Below are positions 1-27,972 of a stretch of DNA of 64,000 bases, piece by piece. Below the pieces are notes generated by a model that made no database searches, was not told where the DNA came from, and saw only the letters and a list, made by a program, of their open reading frames with translations. Numbering within the stretch: position 1 is the first letter of the stretch; each line of letters begins with the position of its first letter. The DNA lies in contig NC_085857.1 of assembly GCF_034702125.1 (NCBI RefSeq), positions 57,947,067 through 58,011,066 on the forward strand, given 5' to 3'. Origin of the DNA: Engraulis encrasicolus (taxonomy: Eukaryota; Chordata; Actinopteri; Clupeiformes; Engraulidae). The position numbers and the translations under genes are program-made.

Positions 1-250
1 TAAATGGTTGACAATTGTGACTGGCTGTGAGCCAAATGGCTCCTGTTGATTGGTTGAACACATATGGCTGAGGATTGCCATTGGCTGATAGTAAAATGGC
101 TCATCATGTTGACTGATATGGCGGAGGCTTCTCGTTGGCTGATAGTAAATGGCTATTGATTCTGATTGGCTGACAATATATGGCCACAATCTGTCATTGG
201 CTGAGAGTGAATGTATTTTGATCCTGATTTGCTGGCTACATATGGCTATG
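1..250. repeat. Degenerate tandem minisatellite
   Basis: The phrases ATTGGCTGA and AAATGGCT recur in alternation through the first 250 bases, with variants such as GACTGGCTG and ATATGGC. The units are roughly 25-30 bp and strongly diverged. The array lies just downstream of the f11r stop codon, so it may be 3' UTR or flank. I see no AATAAA on the minus strand between the stop codon and the window edge, so the true 3' end of the gene is probably outside the window. Confidence 0.6.
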
Positions 251-344
251 CTCCTAACTGGTCCTTGGTAGTTCCAGGTGCACGGCGGTGGCCAATTACC
301 TTGACTTTTAGAGTGTGTGAGTGTGTGTGTGTGTGTTAGTGCTG

Positions 345-16425
<16,081 letters not shown>

Positions 16426-16429
16426 CAAT

Positions 16430-16740
16430 TAAACAATTAAACTCAGAAACTCCCGCCGATTAAAAATTAAACCCTCTGCGCCTTGTTTACAGAGCGTAAA
16501 AGCAAGGTGGTGATTCTGAAAACTAAAATAAAGCCGTCTGCGCTGATCTTTCTTTACACCTTTGTCTCTCTCCCTCAGATAAGCCACTTCCGCGTGCGCG
16601 AGTTGTGCCACACCTGTGTTTGGGGAGATGAGGACGGTAACCCGATGCTCGCGAGGAAGGTCACGTGACGCGTCAAACTGGTTTTGAAGTTTCTGGTCGC
16701 TATCTGCTCATTGGCACCCACCCTGCGTCAGCTGCCGTCT
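16430..16740 (-). promoter_or_regulatory. Putative f11r promoter / 5' UTR
   Basis: CpG-containing stretch upstream of the f11r start (CGCGTGCGCGAG, GCTCGCGAGG, GTGACGCGTC) in an otherwise CpG-poor region. It contains a perfect palindromic E-box GTCACGTGAC at 16660-16669, the consensus for USF/TFE-type bHLH factors. I see no TATA box. Promoter role is inferred from position. Confidence 0.45.
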
Positions 16741-17003
16741 CTCTCTGATTCAGTTTTGCGCAGTTGCAGTTTCTATATGAAAATAGCTGAATGCGTCACA
16801 CACTGGCAATGCTGAGCACGAGTGTGTCAGACAAGTAAATGCACGAATTAGTGTAGGCCTACCTATTTGTTTTGCAATTGTTTCATTTATTATTATTAGG
16901 CCTATTAGTAGTAGTAGTAGTAGAAGTAGTATCACTATTACTGATGTTATCATTACCTAATCATCATCATTATTAATATTATTATTAGTAGTAGTAGTAC
17001 TAG

Positions 17004-17110
17004 CAGGGCCGGTGACAGCTTTGGTTGGGCCCAGGACATCTGGGGCCCCCACCCAATACAAACAATGTAATAACAAATTTGTTCAATTTTGGCTGAATTC
17101 ACTAGCATTT
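17004..17110. mobile_element. hAT-like end (CAGGGCCGGTGACAGC)
   Basis: Matches the left half of the element at 1292 (TTTGGnTGGGCCCAGGAC, GGGCCCCCACCCAATACA). Right end not found. A related GGGCCCC-rich stretch is at 15800-15960. Confidence 0.45.
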
Positions 17111-17374
17111 CCCATTGAAATGACTGGAGGCAGGTCTTATTCACTCTCTCCAGTTATACTACCTCCATGGTGTCAACCGTCTGGGTGTTGACTGGATAAC
17201 ACCTGTCAGTCGGGCTGGATGCTGATTGGCTGCTTTGTAAACCTCAGGTAACCATGATGCAGACCATTGTGGGTTGCTATGGCAACAAAAAGGTGTAGGA
17301 ATTCTCATGACTCTCATACACAGATCAACCTGCTGGACCAGTTCTCAGTTTCACCTCTCTCTCACTTCCTCCCT

Positions 17375-17625
17375 CTCTCTGTCTGTGTCTCTTGCTCTCT
17401 CTCCCTCTGTCTTTGTCTCTTGCTCTCTCGCTCTCTCTCTCCCCCCCTGTGTGTCCCTTGCGCTCTCTCTCTCTATCGCTCTCCCTCTGTCTCTTGCTCT
17501 CTCTCTCTCTGTCTATTGCTCTCTCTCTCTTTCTTTCTTTCCCTTCCTCCCTCTCCCCTTTGCCCTCTCTCTCTTTATTTCCCTCCATTTCTTTCTCTCT
17601 CTCTCTGCCCTCCACGTCTCTCACA
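17375..17625. repeat. CT-rich low-complexity tract
   Basis: CTCT/TCTG/CCCT-rich sequence. The long open frames across it on both strands are compositional. Confidence 0.85.
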
Positions 17626-18032
17626 TACAGGTTGTGTTCAAATGACACCGACGTACAAGTTGTGAGTCAGCTGAGAGGGTCATGTGTAACGGAGGCCGAC
17701 TAGCAGAGTAGAAGTGTTAGTAAACCTCCCTCCCAACTAGCAGCGTGTGGCATGGAAGAACGTTAGTAAACCTCCCTCCCAAAGCCTCAAACAGTATCAA
17801 TATGGCTCAGCTTAAGCTCAGCGGTATCATGTGGTGCCTCCCATCCCCAAACTGGAGCGTTGCACACGGCACACGATGAGATTGGCTAGGAGGTGGTGGG
17901 TTCGAGCCCCAAGTGGCGGACTGCGCAGGATCTCCTCAGTTCAGCCAGAAAGACTCCAGAGAGAAGAATGAGTTTTAAATGATTTAATGTTAACATTGTT
18001 GACATAGAATTGACAGAAGGTGTGCATATATG

Positions 18033-18322
18033 CAGTCATGGGTGAGCGGTTAGGGCGTCAGACTTGCATCCCAGAGGTTGTCGGTTCGACTCCCGACCCG
18101 CCAGGTTGGTGGGGGGAGTAATCAACCAGTGCTCTCGCCCATCCTCCTCCATGACTGAGGTACCCTGAGCATACCGTCCCACCGCACTGCTCCCCATGGG
18201 GTGCCACTGAGGGCTGCCCCCTTGCACGGGTGAGGCATAAATGCAATTTCGTTGTGTGCAGTGTTCACTTGTGTGCTGTGGAGTGCTGTGTCACAATGAC
18301 AGTTGGAGTTTCCCAATGGACT
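18033..18322 (+). mobile_element. tRNA-derived SINE
   Basis: The head has pol III boxes: A-box-like GGTGAGCGGTTAGGGCG and B-box GGTTCGACTCC about 30 nt later. A body follows (CATCCTCCTCCATGACTGAGGTACC, GCCCCCTTGCACGGGTGAGGC), ending GGAGTGCTGTGTCACAATGACA. Two more copies of the family are at 19862 and 47300. Confidence 0.75.
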
Positions 18323-18572
18323 TTCTTATATAGACAGTTAATCAACACCCAATTTAGTGCGTCACAATGGGAGATTCCTAGCCTGGGAACTCCCATACTG
18401 CCTTTAGTTCTATACAATCGTTTCGATCTCACTTGTGATTAGGTCTGGTGTTAACCAGTCAAGGAGATTCCAGACTGCCGTGGCATAAGCTGAGATAAAG
18501 TCCCACTTGGGTAAGTGGCTAAACCAAGCATGCCTACCAAATAGTGGTCGTCCAATCAAGACACCTAACAGT

Positions 18573-18862
18573 CAGGGCCGGATTAAGATGGTCTGGGGCA
18601 CCCGTGGGTTGCTGTGGGCCCCCCGGATGACATTTCATGACAGATTTTATATCTACTGTATATATAGACAATGGCATAAAGGTAGAACTTGAGGATAACA
18701 AGTCTATCAACTGTACTCAACATGACACATGATTTTTTTCCAATGTTGCATCCTGTCACAATTCTGTAATTTTTCACTTTTGGCTAATCGTGGGCCCCCC
18801 GCCGGGCAGGTGGGGGCCCCTAGACTGCAGCCATATCTAGCCTGTGTCTTAATCCGGCCCTG
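18573..18862. mobile_element. hAT-like MITE with CAGGGCCGGATTAAGA inverted ends
   Basis: Starts CAGGGCCGGATTAAGA and ends TCTTAATCCGGCCCTG, exact inverted repeats of 16 bp apart from the junction base. Flanks CTAACAGT / CTTGCAGT match at 6 of 8 positions. Interior is GGGCCCC-rich. Confidence 0.75.
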
Positions 18863-18892
18863 CTTGCAGTGGTTAAACATGGCCACAGGTTT

Positions 18893-18894
<2 letters not shown>

Positions 18895-18960
<66 letters not shown>
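18895..18960. repeat. (CT)n microsatellite
   Basis: About 33 perfect CT units. Confidence 0.97.
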
Positions 18961-18963
<3 letters not shown>

Positions 18964-19560
18964 ACCCCTTTAGAGTTTGTAAACAGTTATTATAACGTAA
19001 TTTGGCTGCGTGCACATTGCTGCCTCAAAATCGTCCATGCTCCGTTCACTTGTACAGAGACTCGACAGGTGTTTTCTCCGAAATAAGATGACGGATGCTC
19101 GCGCTAACCTCAGATATGTAGTGGGCACCACGGACACTGGTATTCCTGGCGATGTCATCAGTACAGTCAGTAGTTTAATGTCTTGTAACAACAAACATCT
19201 CCTATGCTTCTGGAACAGCCTCTTCCCTCTCAAAATAGCATAACAAGTGTACTTTTCGGAATCTCTATTTTTTATCAACGTACACGCTTCAGAACGGTAG
19301 TGTCTGCACTGTCACGCCACTCCCAATTTTACCTATGCCTACAGTTCTCCTAGTGGCCGCTGTCAAGATACGGCTCTGAGCGCAGCAGCCCATTATTTCT
19401 GAATGGAGTCTGCAGTCCCCTAGAGTGCAGTACCACCCAGAAAAGTGGAGTCTCTCGTAATATCCTTACAATATCTCTGGTGTGTTTGAGTCAACGATGC
19501 GCATGCATTCATGAGGACGTCGACTCTGAACAAGTCTATTTGCTCTCTCACTTTCTCTTT
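18961..19560. other. Stretch with no recognised gene
   Basis: Unique-looking sequence. The open frames (77-102 codons on each strand) overlap one another antisense and show no motif I recognise. Confidence 0.5.
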
Positions 19561-19861
19561 TCTTGCCTTCCGTTAATGCCTCTGTCCCTTTCCCCAACCT
19601 CTCTCCTTTGCCCTCATCCTCCCCCTTCCCCTCTTGCCACACCCATTCACTCTCTTCCAACTCCCCCTCTCTCTCCCCACCCCTTCTTAAACATTTCACT
19701 CACTCTCTCTTGCCAACCGCGCTCACATTTTTCTCTACCAAACCCCATCCTCCTCTCTTTTTCTCTTGTCCTCATCGCTCCCTCCTCTCTCTCTCTCTCT
19801 CTCATTCTCTCTTCTACCTTATCTTTCTCTCATCCTCTTCGCTCCCTCCTCTCTCACGCCC

Positions 19862-20290
19862 TGCCGGTTCGACTCCCGACCCGCCAGATTGATGGGGAGA
19901 GTAATAATCGGTGCTCTCCCCGTCCTCCTCCAGGACTGAGGTACCCTTATCATGGTATCGTCCGGCCACACTGCTCGCTTTCAGGCACCATTTGGGGCTG
20001 CCCCTTTGCACAGGTGATCAAAGTCCAATCTCACGCACATCCAGATGCTTTCGGGTGCAGGTTCAAAAGAAGAACCGCAACACCGATGCTCCCATTTACT
20101 TCATTTTAATCTTGTGACGTTTCGGCCCACTCTGGCCCTTCCTCAGACATCAGGGTCATTTTTATATCACCCTTGCACAGGTGAGACATGAATGCAATTT
20201 CGTTGTGTGCACTGTGCACCTGTGTGCTGTGGAGTGCTGCGTCACAATGACAATGGGAGTTGGAGTTTCCCAGCTGTGCTTTCACTTCAC
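19862..20290 (+). mobile_element. tRNA-derived SINE, 5'-truncated, interrupted by a retroposed insert
   Basis: Begins at the B-box GGTTCGACTCCCGACCCGCC and follows the 18033 copy through to GTCACAATGACAATGGGAG, but is split at TTGCACAGGTGA by a 155-bp insert. The A-box half is absent. A CT/CCTCC-rich tract (19550-19860) abuts its left end. Confidence 0.75.
20018..20172. mobile_element. 155-bp insert with 12-bp target duplication, GTGACGTTTCGG core
   Basis: TTGCACAGGTGA occurs at 20006-20017 and 20173-20184, exactly bracketing the insert within the SINE body. The insert carries GTGACGTTTCGGCCCACTC then CTTCCTCAGACATC, the core shared with 3385 and 10140. A 12-bp duplication points to target-primed retrotransposition rather than a hAT; no poly-A tail is visible. 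Confidence 0.7.
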
Positions 20291-20299
20291 TTTCACAAC

Positions 20300-21020
20300 A
20301 TCTCTCACCTGTGCTGTCACCCTGGGCAAAGAGAAAGGAGATTTAAGCAATATGACACATTCCCTCTTAGTGTTACAGTAAGATATCAAGACTCATCAGA
20401 CCAGGCAACATTTTTCTGATGTTCTAGTGTCGTTTATGGTGAGCCTATGCAAATTGTTGCCTCATTGTCCTGTCCTTGACAGGAGTGGCACCAAATGTGA
20501 GCACCGAACGAGATTCTCTTATGCACACCCTGGTTGTAATGAGTAGTTATTTGACTTAATGTTGCCTTTGTATCTGCTCAAACCAGTCTGGCCATTCTCC
20601 CCTGACCTCTGCCATCAACAAGGTAGTTTTGCCCACAGAACCGCCGCTCGCTGTATATTTTTTTCTTTTTCAGACCATTCTTTGTAAACCCTAGAGATGG
20701 TTATGTGAATATCCCAGTAGATCAGTATTTTCTGAAATACTCAAATCAAGTCCTTTCGGCACCAACAGCCATGCCATCCCTTTCTTCCCCATTATGATGC
20801 TCGGTTTGAACTGCATCATATCATCTCGACCATGTCTACATTCATAAATGCATTGAGTTGCTATCATGTGATTGGCTGATCAGAAATTTTCCTCAATGAA
20901 CAGTTGTAACAGTGTTATTATTCTTCCCCTACATGTTCAATGTTAAATGTTAAATCGTTATTTATTGCCCTATCACTTATTGTACTGCTTATCACTGGTC
21001 CATCATTGTCACTCACCATT
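20300..21020. other. Stretch with no recognised gene
   Basis: No motif-bearing ORF, RNA gene or clear repeat boundary seen. Confidence 0.5.
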
Positions 21021-21021
21021 T

Positions 21022-21214
21022 CTCATTTTGCAGAATACTGCTACCCAGTGTCTACCAGATGTAAGTAGTAATTATAAAGATTTAGCAAGTGTATGTGATA
21101 AACTCTACGTACAGTATGTGCATATTGGGCAAAATGAAATGTGACGCTCACTACAGTGCAGCTCTGGTGGCTCATTTTGCAGAGTACTGCCACCCAGTGT
21201 CTACCATATGTACT
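21022..21214. repeat. Two diverged direct repeats of ~40 bp
   Basis: CATTTTGCAGAATACTGCTACCCAGTGTCTACCA at 21025 recurs as CATTTTGCAGAGTACTGCCACCCAGTGTCTACCA at 21173, 148 bp apart. Each starts with an AG preceded by T-rich sequence, but no coding frame is shared. Confidence 0.6.
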
Positions 21215-21352
21215 GCTCCAGCTAGACTTCCTCCAAGGGCCGTCAAAGTGCTCCAATGGCCGTACTATGAACACAAACCAGGATTTCCTCCTTCACTTTA
21301 GCCCTATATTTTACAGCAGACCCCACCTTCCCCAGGTCCCCTGAAATATGAC

Positions 21353-24300
21353 TTAACCCTCCTGTTACCCTCAAATTTTGAAACATCCGTGATCCTTGGG
21401 GTCAATTTGACCCCAACCACTTAAATGTCTACAAAATCAGTAGAAAACAACACTTTGACACATATTTATCTCTCAGATATGTATTATTGATCTGTTGGTG
21501 ACATAAAAAGTCCTTTAAATATATCCTAGCACCCCCACACATAGCCCACACACCAAAAAACTTAATCCATGACTAGGCGAAATTTTGAGAAAATGGCAAT
21601 AAAATGTCATTAATTGGTCTAAAAAGAGATGAACACATATTATTGAAATTTTAGTGGCTCCATATACTCCCTAAATATGTATTTCTATTACTTATAACAT
21701 TTGAAAAGGAAAAAACAAATGTGATTATCAAGGATAGTATCTGTCTATTACCATATGGGTCAATTTCACCCTGAGATAAATATACATATTCCCGAACATT
21801 CAGAAGGTTTTTTAAGTCCAACATTCTTGAATCTTTGAATGTTTGAATGTGTATTTATAACACAAATATAATAGTTAGGTAAGAACATGGATACATTGAC
21901 AACCAAATGAGTTTTGGGAACATTATAGAATATCATTGTTATCATTATTTATGCGCTTGAATTAGTGTGCATATGAGGAAGAAAAGGTATGCATGTGCTC
22001 CTTGTAGACACATTACATGTTCATGGTAGTGGGGTAAGGTTTGAAGCAGGCCCGGAGTGGGCCCTGTAATCAGGCCGGGATTTTAATTCACATTTAGGCC
22101 ACTTTGATATGGAAAATCGCTCACAATGCATTTTATTGGACTTGTGTTAAAGTAGACTATGTTGTTAAGTTAACAGAAAACTTTAACTTTACAAAGTGCG
22201 GGCTGATTCAAATTGAAACAAATAGGCCATGACAACAAAAAAAGAAAAGCTATATTTGTATTTTAACATGACTTATTTGACCAATCAAACTGCATTTGCC
22301 ATCACAAAAAGTTCTCAACAACTTGCATGTATCTGTGGCTGTGAGTGTGGTTTACTGTGGAGTCAGGCTCCATGTTCTGTTTGTCTGATGCTCCACATGC
22401 ATGGTACTAATGTGGTGTTAGGCCCACATGTAGGCTATGTCTTGTCCTTACTTAAACCAGTCTAGTTCAGGGATGCAAAATGAATTTCAGATTCAATAAC
22501 AATTGATATCCCCAATACATTTTAAATTCTTATTAAATTGTATTTCTTTTAAAATTGGCTACCCATATTATGGCCATTTTAATGAATGCTACTTTTACAG
22601 TAATATGAACAGAGGGCCTATCCAAATCATTGCTTCGTTGCCAAGAACAGTTAACAAATACTGTTGACTTGAAAAAAAGCAATTATGACACGCCTTTGAT
22701 GCGCAAAGCTGTTCGATGTTGGGTTGCCTACAAAAGAGCGATAGCAGCAAGAAGTCACCCTGCACTTGTAGCCTTGCTTGAGCGGATTCTTGGACGCACA
22801 CAGAAGTTAGTAGTAACGCCCGCTGAGATATCATATCAATGTATCCCCCCTCTCACATTCTCGTCGCAACTGTCACATCACCGAACGCTTTATTCACATT
22901 TCATTTGCAAACATGCATGCCAAGATTGTCGTTGATCCTCATCCTATTACTTGTGTTACTGGACTTCTTATTGAGCCTATTCACCTGCGCGCTGCTGTCA
23001 TGCTACTAAATGTGGCCATTATTGATTCAAAACTTGTCGAGCTGATTGTGAGTTGCGTCAAGTAACATCCTAATTCCCTCCGACGTTTGCAAACTAACTG
23101 AAGCTTTCAAAAGGTTCATTACAAACCATTCAGATTGTTTATCGCGAGGCATTCCATGCAATGCTTGGGAGGGAGTAATGGCACGAGCTGTCATTTCACC
23201 TCGGTTTTCTTTCTGCGCTTTGCTTCATCTTTTCGTCTCTCTCTCGCTCGCTCTCTTTCCCCTTTTAATCGCTCGTTTGCTGTTCTTCAAGAATAGGCCT
23301 ACAAATCGGGTTAAGCACATGCCACGGCTGTTCTCCAGTGCTCGCCCCATGTCTGGGCTCTCAAGTCACTTCCAAATAACGCCAATTGCTACAAACTTAA
23401 AATACTATTTTAAGAAAGTAAAGATGAGTTGAATTAGGCCTACAACCCATACAATGTCCTGTTATACGTTTCTGACTCCTCATTTTTGCTGACTTCTGTT
23501 GTGGTTGAGGTAGTAGAAAGGGATGCATTTAATTTGGCTATTATAAGGCTACACGCAAATTTATAGAAAGTGTACCTTTCTTCGCGCATTTCGCCGCGCC
23601 TCCAGGGACTCCAGGGACTCTGGCGCCTAGATGGTAGCACTTTAATAATCTGCTGTGGTGCTGCCGGTGGCTGCGCTGTCATGGTGAATATTTATGCAGA
23701 CTACAAGTGACCGTTGCATTTAGAATATCCCAAGTGAGAAAAATACTGAATTATATAAAAAAAATATTTCCTCATGGTCCAACGGGCCACACCCACATTT
23801 TGGGCCGGGAAATGTCCCGATAGTTATAATGGCCACCCCGGCATTGGTTTGAAGGAACAGGGCTAGCAACTTGTATTCTATGTTTACTTCTATTCACTAT
23901 TTATGCCCACTGGAGAACTTGGTATGGACGTCAATGTGTATGTCCTTCACAAAAGTTACAGCGGTTGCTGTTCCTGGAAGGTCCTGCCTTCTCTATGTCA
24001 GGTAGCACCAGTTTATAACCAATGCTGCAGACCACCATGTCAATTTGGAACAACATACTGAACAGAGGAGAAGACCTGCACCATTATATCTCTCAACATA
24101 GCAACCAACCTTGAGAACGCATTCATCTAAAGAAGTACAATGGCTTGTCACCATCAGAACAGTCCATTTCAGTCTTTGGATCACAATCATAAAGCTTCTC
24201 TTCAAATATACCATCACTTATAATTATGTATGCTGGGCACAGAACAGCATGCACAGCAATGCTGACTATATGTGACCCATCTTATGCTAGTGTGTGTGTA

Positions 24301-24864
24301 GTGGGAGGGTGCAAAAGTAGGCTAGCTCCCAGGGTACAGGGTTGGGGGGGGGTTGCTGTGGGGGTGCCATGATGGTGCTATAGGTACAACAATATTCAGA
24401 TGGTTGATTTTGTCAAAATGTCAAAGCTGTAGTAGCCACCACTGTCCAAAATGTTGCCGTGAATTAGTTTTAGGCCTCCCCCATATCATTAGTATTTTTA
24501 TTTATCAGGGCCCAAACAAAAGCAAAATGTTCAGAAGAAACATGGCTGAATAGCTTATTTTCATGTATTTCACATTATCTAAACAGATTTTAACATTTAT
24601 TTGCAAAATATGGATGTTCCATTTATGTTTTATACACTTGAAAGCATTGGGGTCAAATTGACCCCAAGGAACACGGGTGTAACCAAAATGTGTACAGCAC
24701 TTAGGAAAAACATTTTTGTGGAAATTTCACTTTTTTCACATTTATCCCATCTATTTAGGAAAAGTCATCAAAGAGGAGGCAGAAGAAATATGTACTTCAT
24801 GTATTTTTCAGGTGTTAAACATTGAATGGGGTCAAATAGACCCCAAGGATAACAGGAGGGTTAA
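21353..24864. mobile_element. piggyBac-like element, TTAA-flanked, non-autonomous
   Basis: Begins TTAACCCTCCTGTTA and ends TAACAGGAGGGTTAA. The ends carry GGGGTCAAnTTGACCCC palindromes near both termini (21400, 24650, 24830). A TTAA target and CCCT-type ends are the signature of piggyBac. A 1.8-kb hAT is nested inside. I see no DDD transposase ORF, so it is a non-autonomous or gutted copy. Confidence 0.75.
22047..23846. mobile_element. hAT element (CAGGCCCGG ends) nested in the piggyBac-like element
   Basis: Perfect 8-bp target duplication GTTTGAAG at 22039-22046 and 23847-23854. Left end CAGGCCCGGAGTGGGCC; right end, inverted, CAATGCCGGGGTGGCC. GGCCGGGA motifs lie subterminally on both sides. 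The one open frame of note (22630-22935, 101 codons) shows no recognisable transposase motif. Confidence 0.8.
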
Positions 24865-25430
24865 TTAGATTGCAAATGTATTTTCTAACATTCCTTTACA
24901 AAACATGTCTTATTTCATGTGAAGTTGCATAACATTAAAATTATATGGGGGGACGGATAAGCTGGCCTCAAGGGCAATTAGTCATGAATTGGATTTGATT
25001 TCTTTTCTTTTATTCTACACACACACAATCAATACCAGACAATGGTTTCCTCAGTGTAGGCTAGTGTTGGCTGCATCCTATTTTTGTCAAGAGGTAAAAA
25101 ATATGTTAAGCCTACCCACGTAACTTAGGCCTACTTATGAACTGGAGAAGATTCCCCTTTTCATGTATGTAAAATGCAATTTTCCCAGTTATGATTAATA
25201 TGTAGAATTTAATGGTGGTGGTAAATATCTGTTAAAAAGGTAACATTTATGAATTCTGAAATGAACTCACTAATTCTTGAGAAAGTGGCTAAAACAGGTT
25301 GTAATCTTGAAAGAAAAAACTAAGTGAATTACAAAATAATATGGTATATCCTCGTAGACAAAGGTCTTGGCTTTTCAGAAATGCACAAGGTCAATCTCCC
25401 CATTTTGAATTTTTTTCAGAAATCAGGTTT
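24865..25430. other. AT-rich stretch with no recognised gene
   Basis: AT-rich; no ORF with a recognisable motif. Confidence 0.5.
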
Positions 25431-26840
25431 TTCTCCGATCATACCTTGTTTTTTGTCAACACCGTCAGAAACAATTAAAAGCAATAAAAAGTGTATTGAT
25501 TTGGTTGCATATTTATCTGGAGTTTTTAAGTGATTGTGTGTGTTTTTTGGTTCACACATACGCCTTTAAATGTTGAAAATTCACTTTCATTCTATTTTAA
25601 TACTGCTTCATGTGTTCTAATTTAAAAATACGTGCTGTCAGACAATGCTTACTTAATGCCTAAATAGATCAAACTATTTTTTGTAATTTCTCAAATATTC
25701 GTGTAGGCTTAAATTTGCTATTACTTTGATAATTCAACAACTCCAAAGGAAAATTTTGTAAGGACATTCATTTAAAATGTCCAAAAATCCTTCTTACGGT
25801 GGTGACTTAAGAATTGACGGTGGTGACAGTAATCTGAAGGTGGTTAATTATTACCTACATTTAGCAAAATAAATAGCCCTCACAAGTCAATGACATCTAG
25901 CATAAACACTTTATTTTTGTGTGTGCACAGTATGTTTGAGCATGTGTTTTTTCTTCATTTGTTAGAAACTCTAGGATGTAGGCCTAGATTATTGAAAATG
26001 TGGCATAAACAGGTTTTAAGTCGTTGAAATCCAAAATATAGACGTGTATTATCATAGATGAAGTGAATGCAGTGAATGTATTGGCCAAACTCCCCATGTT
26101 TTACATTTTTCATAAAATGGGCTCTTTCTTGGTTTTGTCACCAGCGTCAGACAGAATTAGAAGTAAAAAAATATGTTTACTGTATTTAAGTGAATTACTT
26201 TTACAATTCAACATAATTGTAGATACTTATTGGAAGCATATTCTTAAAACTTGTCAAAAACATATAAAACACATGCTTTCTTGTGAACTACATCAGATGT
26301 CACCACCGTCAGGTTTTGTGACAAAAAACCCTCCAAATGCACCTCAGTGGAGGCTGGAGTATAAGTTTGGGTCACAATTATTACTAACATGTCTGGTAAT
26401 GTTTCATTAACCAGCACAATTTAGTAAAATATGGAACAAGATGATGAGCGGAACAAAATTTGACGGTGGTGACATCTGACGGTGTGAGATAAAAAAAAAC
26501 CTCTTTTACATATTATGCATTTTTTGCTCACATTAGCCACTTCGTTTTCGCTCTGTTTCTTAGGGGCTTCATGCCGCTTCTGAAAAAGTATATATAATTA
26601 ACATTAATGTAACATAATACTATTAAAACCCCCGACAGTGTTGATAGTTTATGGTTGGGACAGTACCAGTGTCCAAACAAATTAACAAATTGAGGAGAAA
26701 TTAGTAAACTTACAGGAGCTTCAGTGATGGTGAAGTATTCAGTAGAGCTAAAGGTTTGAAAAGGGGTCCTAAGTAATGACAATGACCTTGTGCATACCTG
26801 ATTTTATTGTCTTTTAAAAAAATCTGACGGTGGTGACTAA
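25430..26840. repeat. Region with repeated TGACGGTGGTGAC motif in both orientations
   Basis: TGACGGTGGTGAC or a close variant occurs near 25798, 25816, 26461 and 26824. Its reverse complement GTCACCACCGTCA or variants occur near 25457 (GTCAACACCGTCAG), 26140 (GTCACCAGCGTCAG) and 26294. The intervening sequence is AT-rich and unique-looking. No gene. Confidence 0.6.
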
Positions 26841-27964
26841 TTTGCTGGACACACTTTGAGCAATCAGAAAATAGTAGTAAATATTGCTTTACACGCACTA
26901 TGTGCATATCTGCAGAACTACTTCAATATGGACTTTCACATCATGGTGATATTATTCAATAATATCAGTGATTTTTAAATTTTAAGTCAATGGAAATGAT
27001 GATGTCTGTCCTTGGGACAGCTGTTTTTACAGGGTGTGGGCAGGTTTATAGCCATGAAAAGTAATAAAATTACACTTAAATATTTCAAACGACTGTACAT
27101 TTGAGTAACAGACCCCTGGGTCTTTACCTGGATTCATTTTGTTCATGAAAATGTAGTTTATTTTCAACAGACTTGGCAGTTTATTGCTGAGACATGTTTT
27201 AGCCGCTTTCTCAAGAATCAGTGAACTACTAAAAATATTACACAGTGCACCTTTAACTTAGGCCTACCTATGAACTGGGGCCAAGAAAAGACTTCACTTG
27301 GGAGTGAGGGAGGGAGAAGAAACTTGATGACAAATGGTTGAGTTTACATTTAAAAAGTTTCATTGCAAGATGGTATATCCATTTTGGAACAATTTGGGAA
27401 ATATAGAAATGTAGGGCATTCCATTGCATTGCATTGCAAACTTCAAAGTGCATTGTGTGTAGGTTTTAAAGGCGTTCTGAAAATATTTGAATGGGAAGAA
27501 TTCATACATAGATGATAGGACTTCTGAAGTCCTTTCCAAAAGGCTTAATAAAATGGGAAACTGAAAAATGGTGTGTACCAACCGTACCTTGAAATACGAA
27601 ATCATCCTGTATTTAGCGAAAAAAGTAATGATACCGTATTGAGCTGAAACGGGACACGGGACGTTGTAAAATGCAGGAGATTACATCTAAGAAAAGCAGG
27701 ACCCCACACCACGATTAAGTGTCCAGTTTGTTTTATGTTCATAGCTGCCAACCCTAGAGTAGACTACATCCAAACATATATAGCAATAAAGATTACAAAT
27801 ATGTACCCAGGATTATGGATAACAACATATTGCAAGGCTTCAAGTCAACGTGTTCACAAATAAATGCACATCTGAGTAAGGAAAGGTTGCACTACAACAA
27901 CAGAACTGCTCGAGTCAACAGCTGACTATGTCATGGTCTCTCTCCCGACTCCAGTTAACTAGCA
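26841..27964. other. AT-rich stretch with no recognised gene
   Basis: Nothing beyond short compositional open frames. The phrase TTAACTTAGGCCTACCTATGAACTGG at 27254 resembles 25125-25145, suggesting a diverged dispersed repeat. Confidence 0.45.
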
Positions 27965-27972
27965 CTTACTGC

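Noticed and set aside
17880..17925. tRNA-gene-like string with GGGTTCGAGCCCC
   Set aside because: A B-box-like sequence only; no matching A-box at the right distance and no cloverleaf that I could draw. At most a degenerate SINE head.
22630..22935. 101-codon frame inside the nested hAT considered as transposase or host exon
   Set aside because: No recognisable DDE, BED or dimerisation motif, and no splice context; left unannotated.
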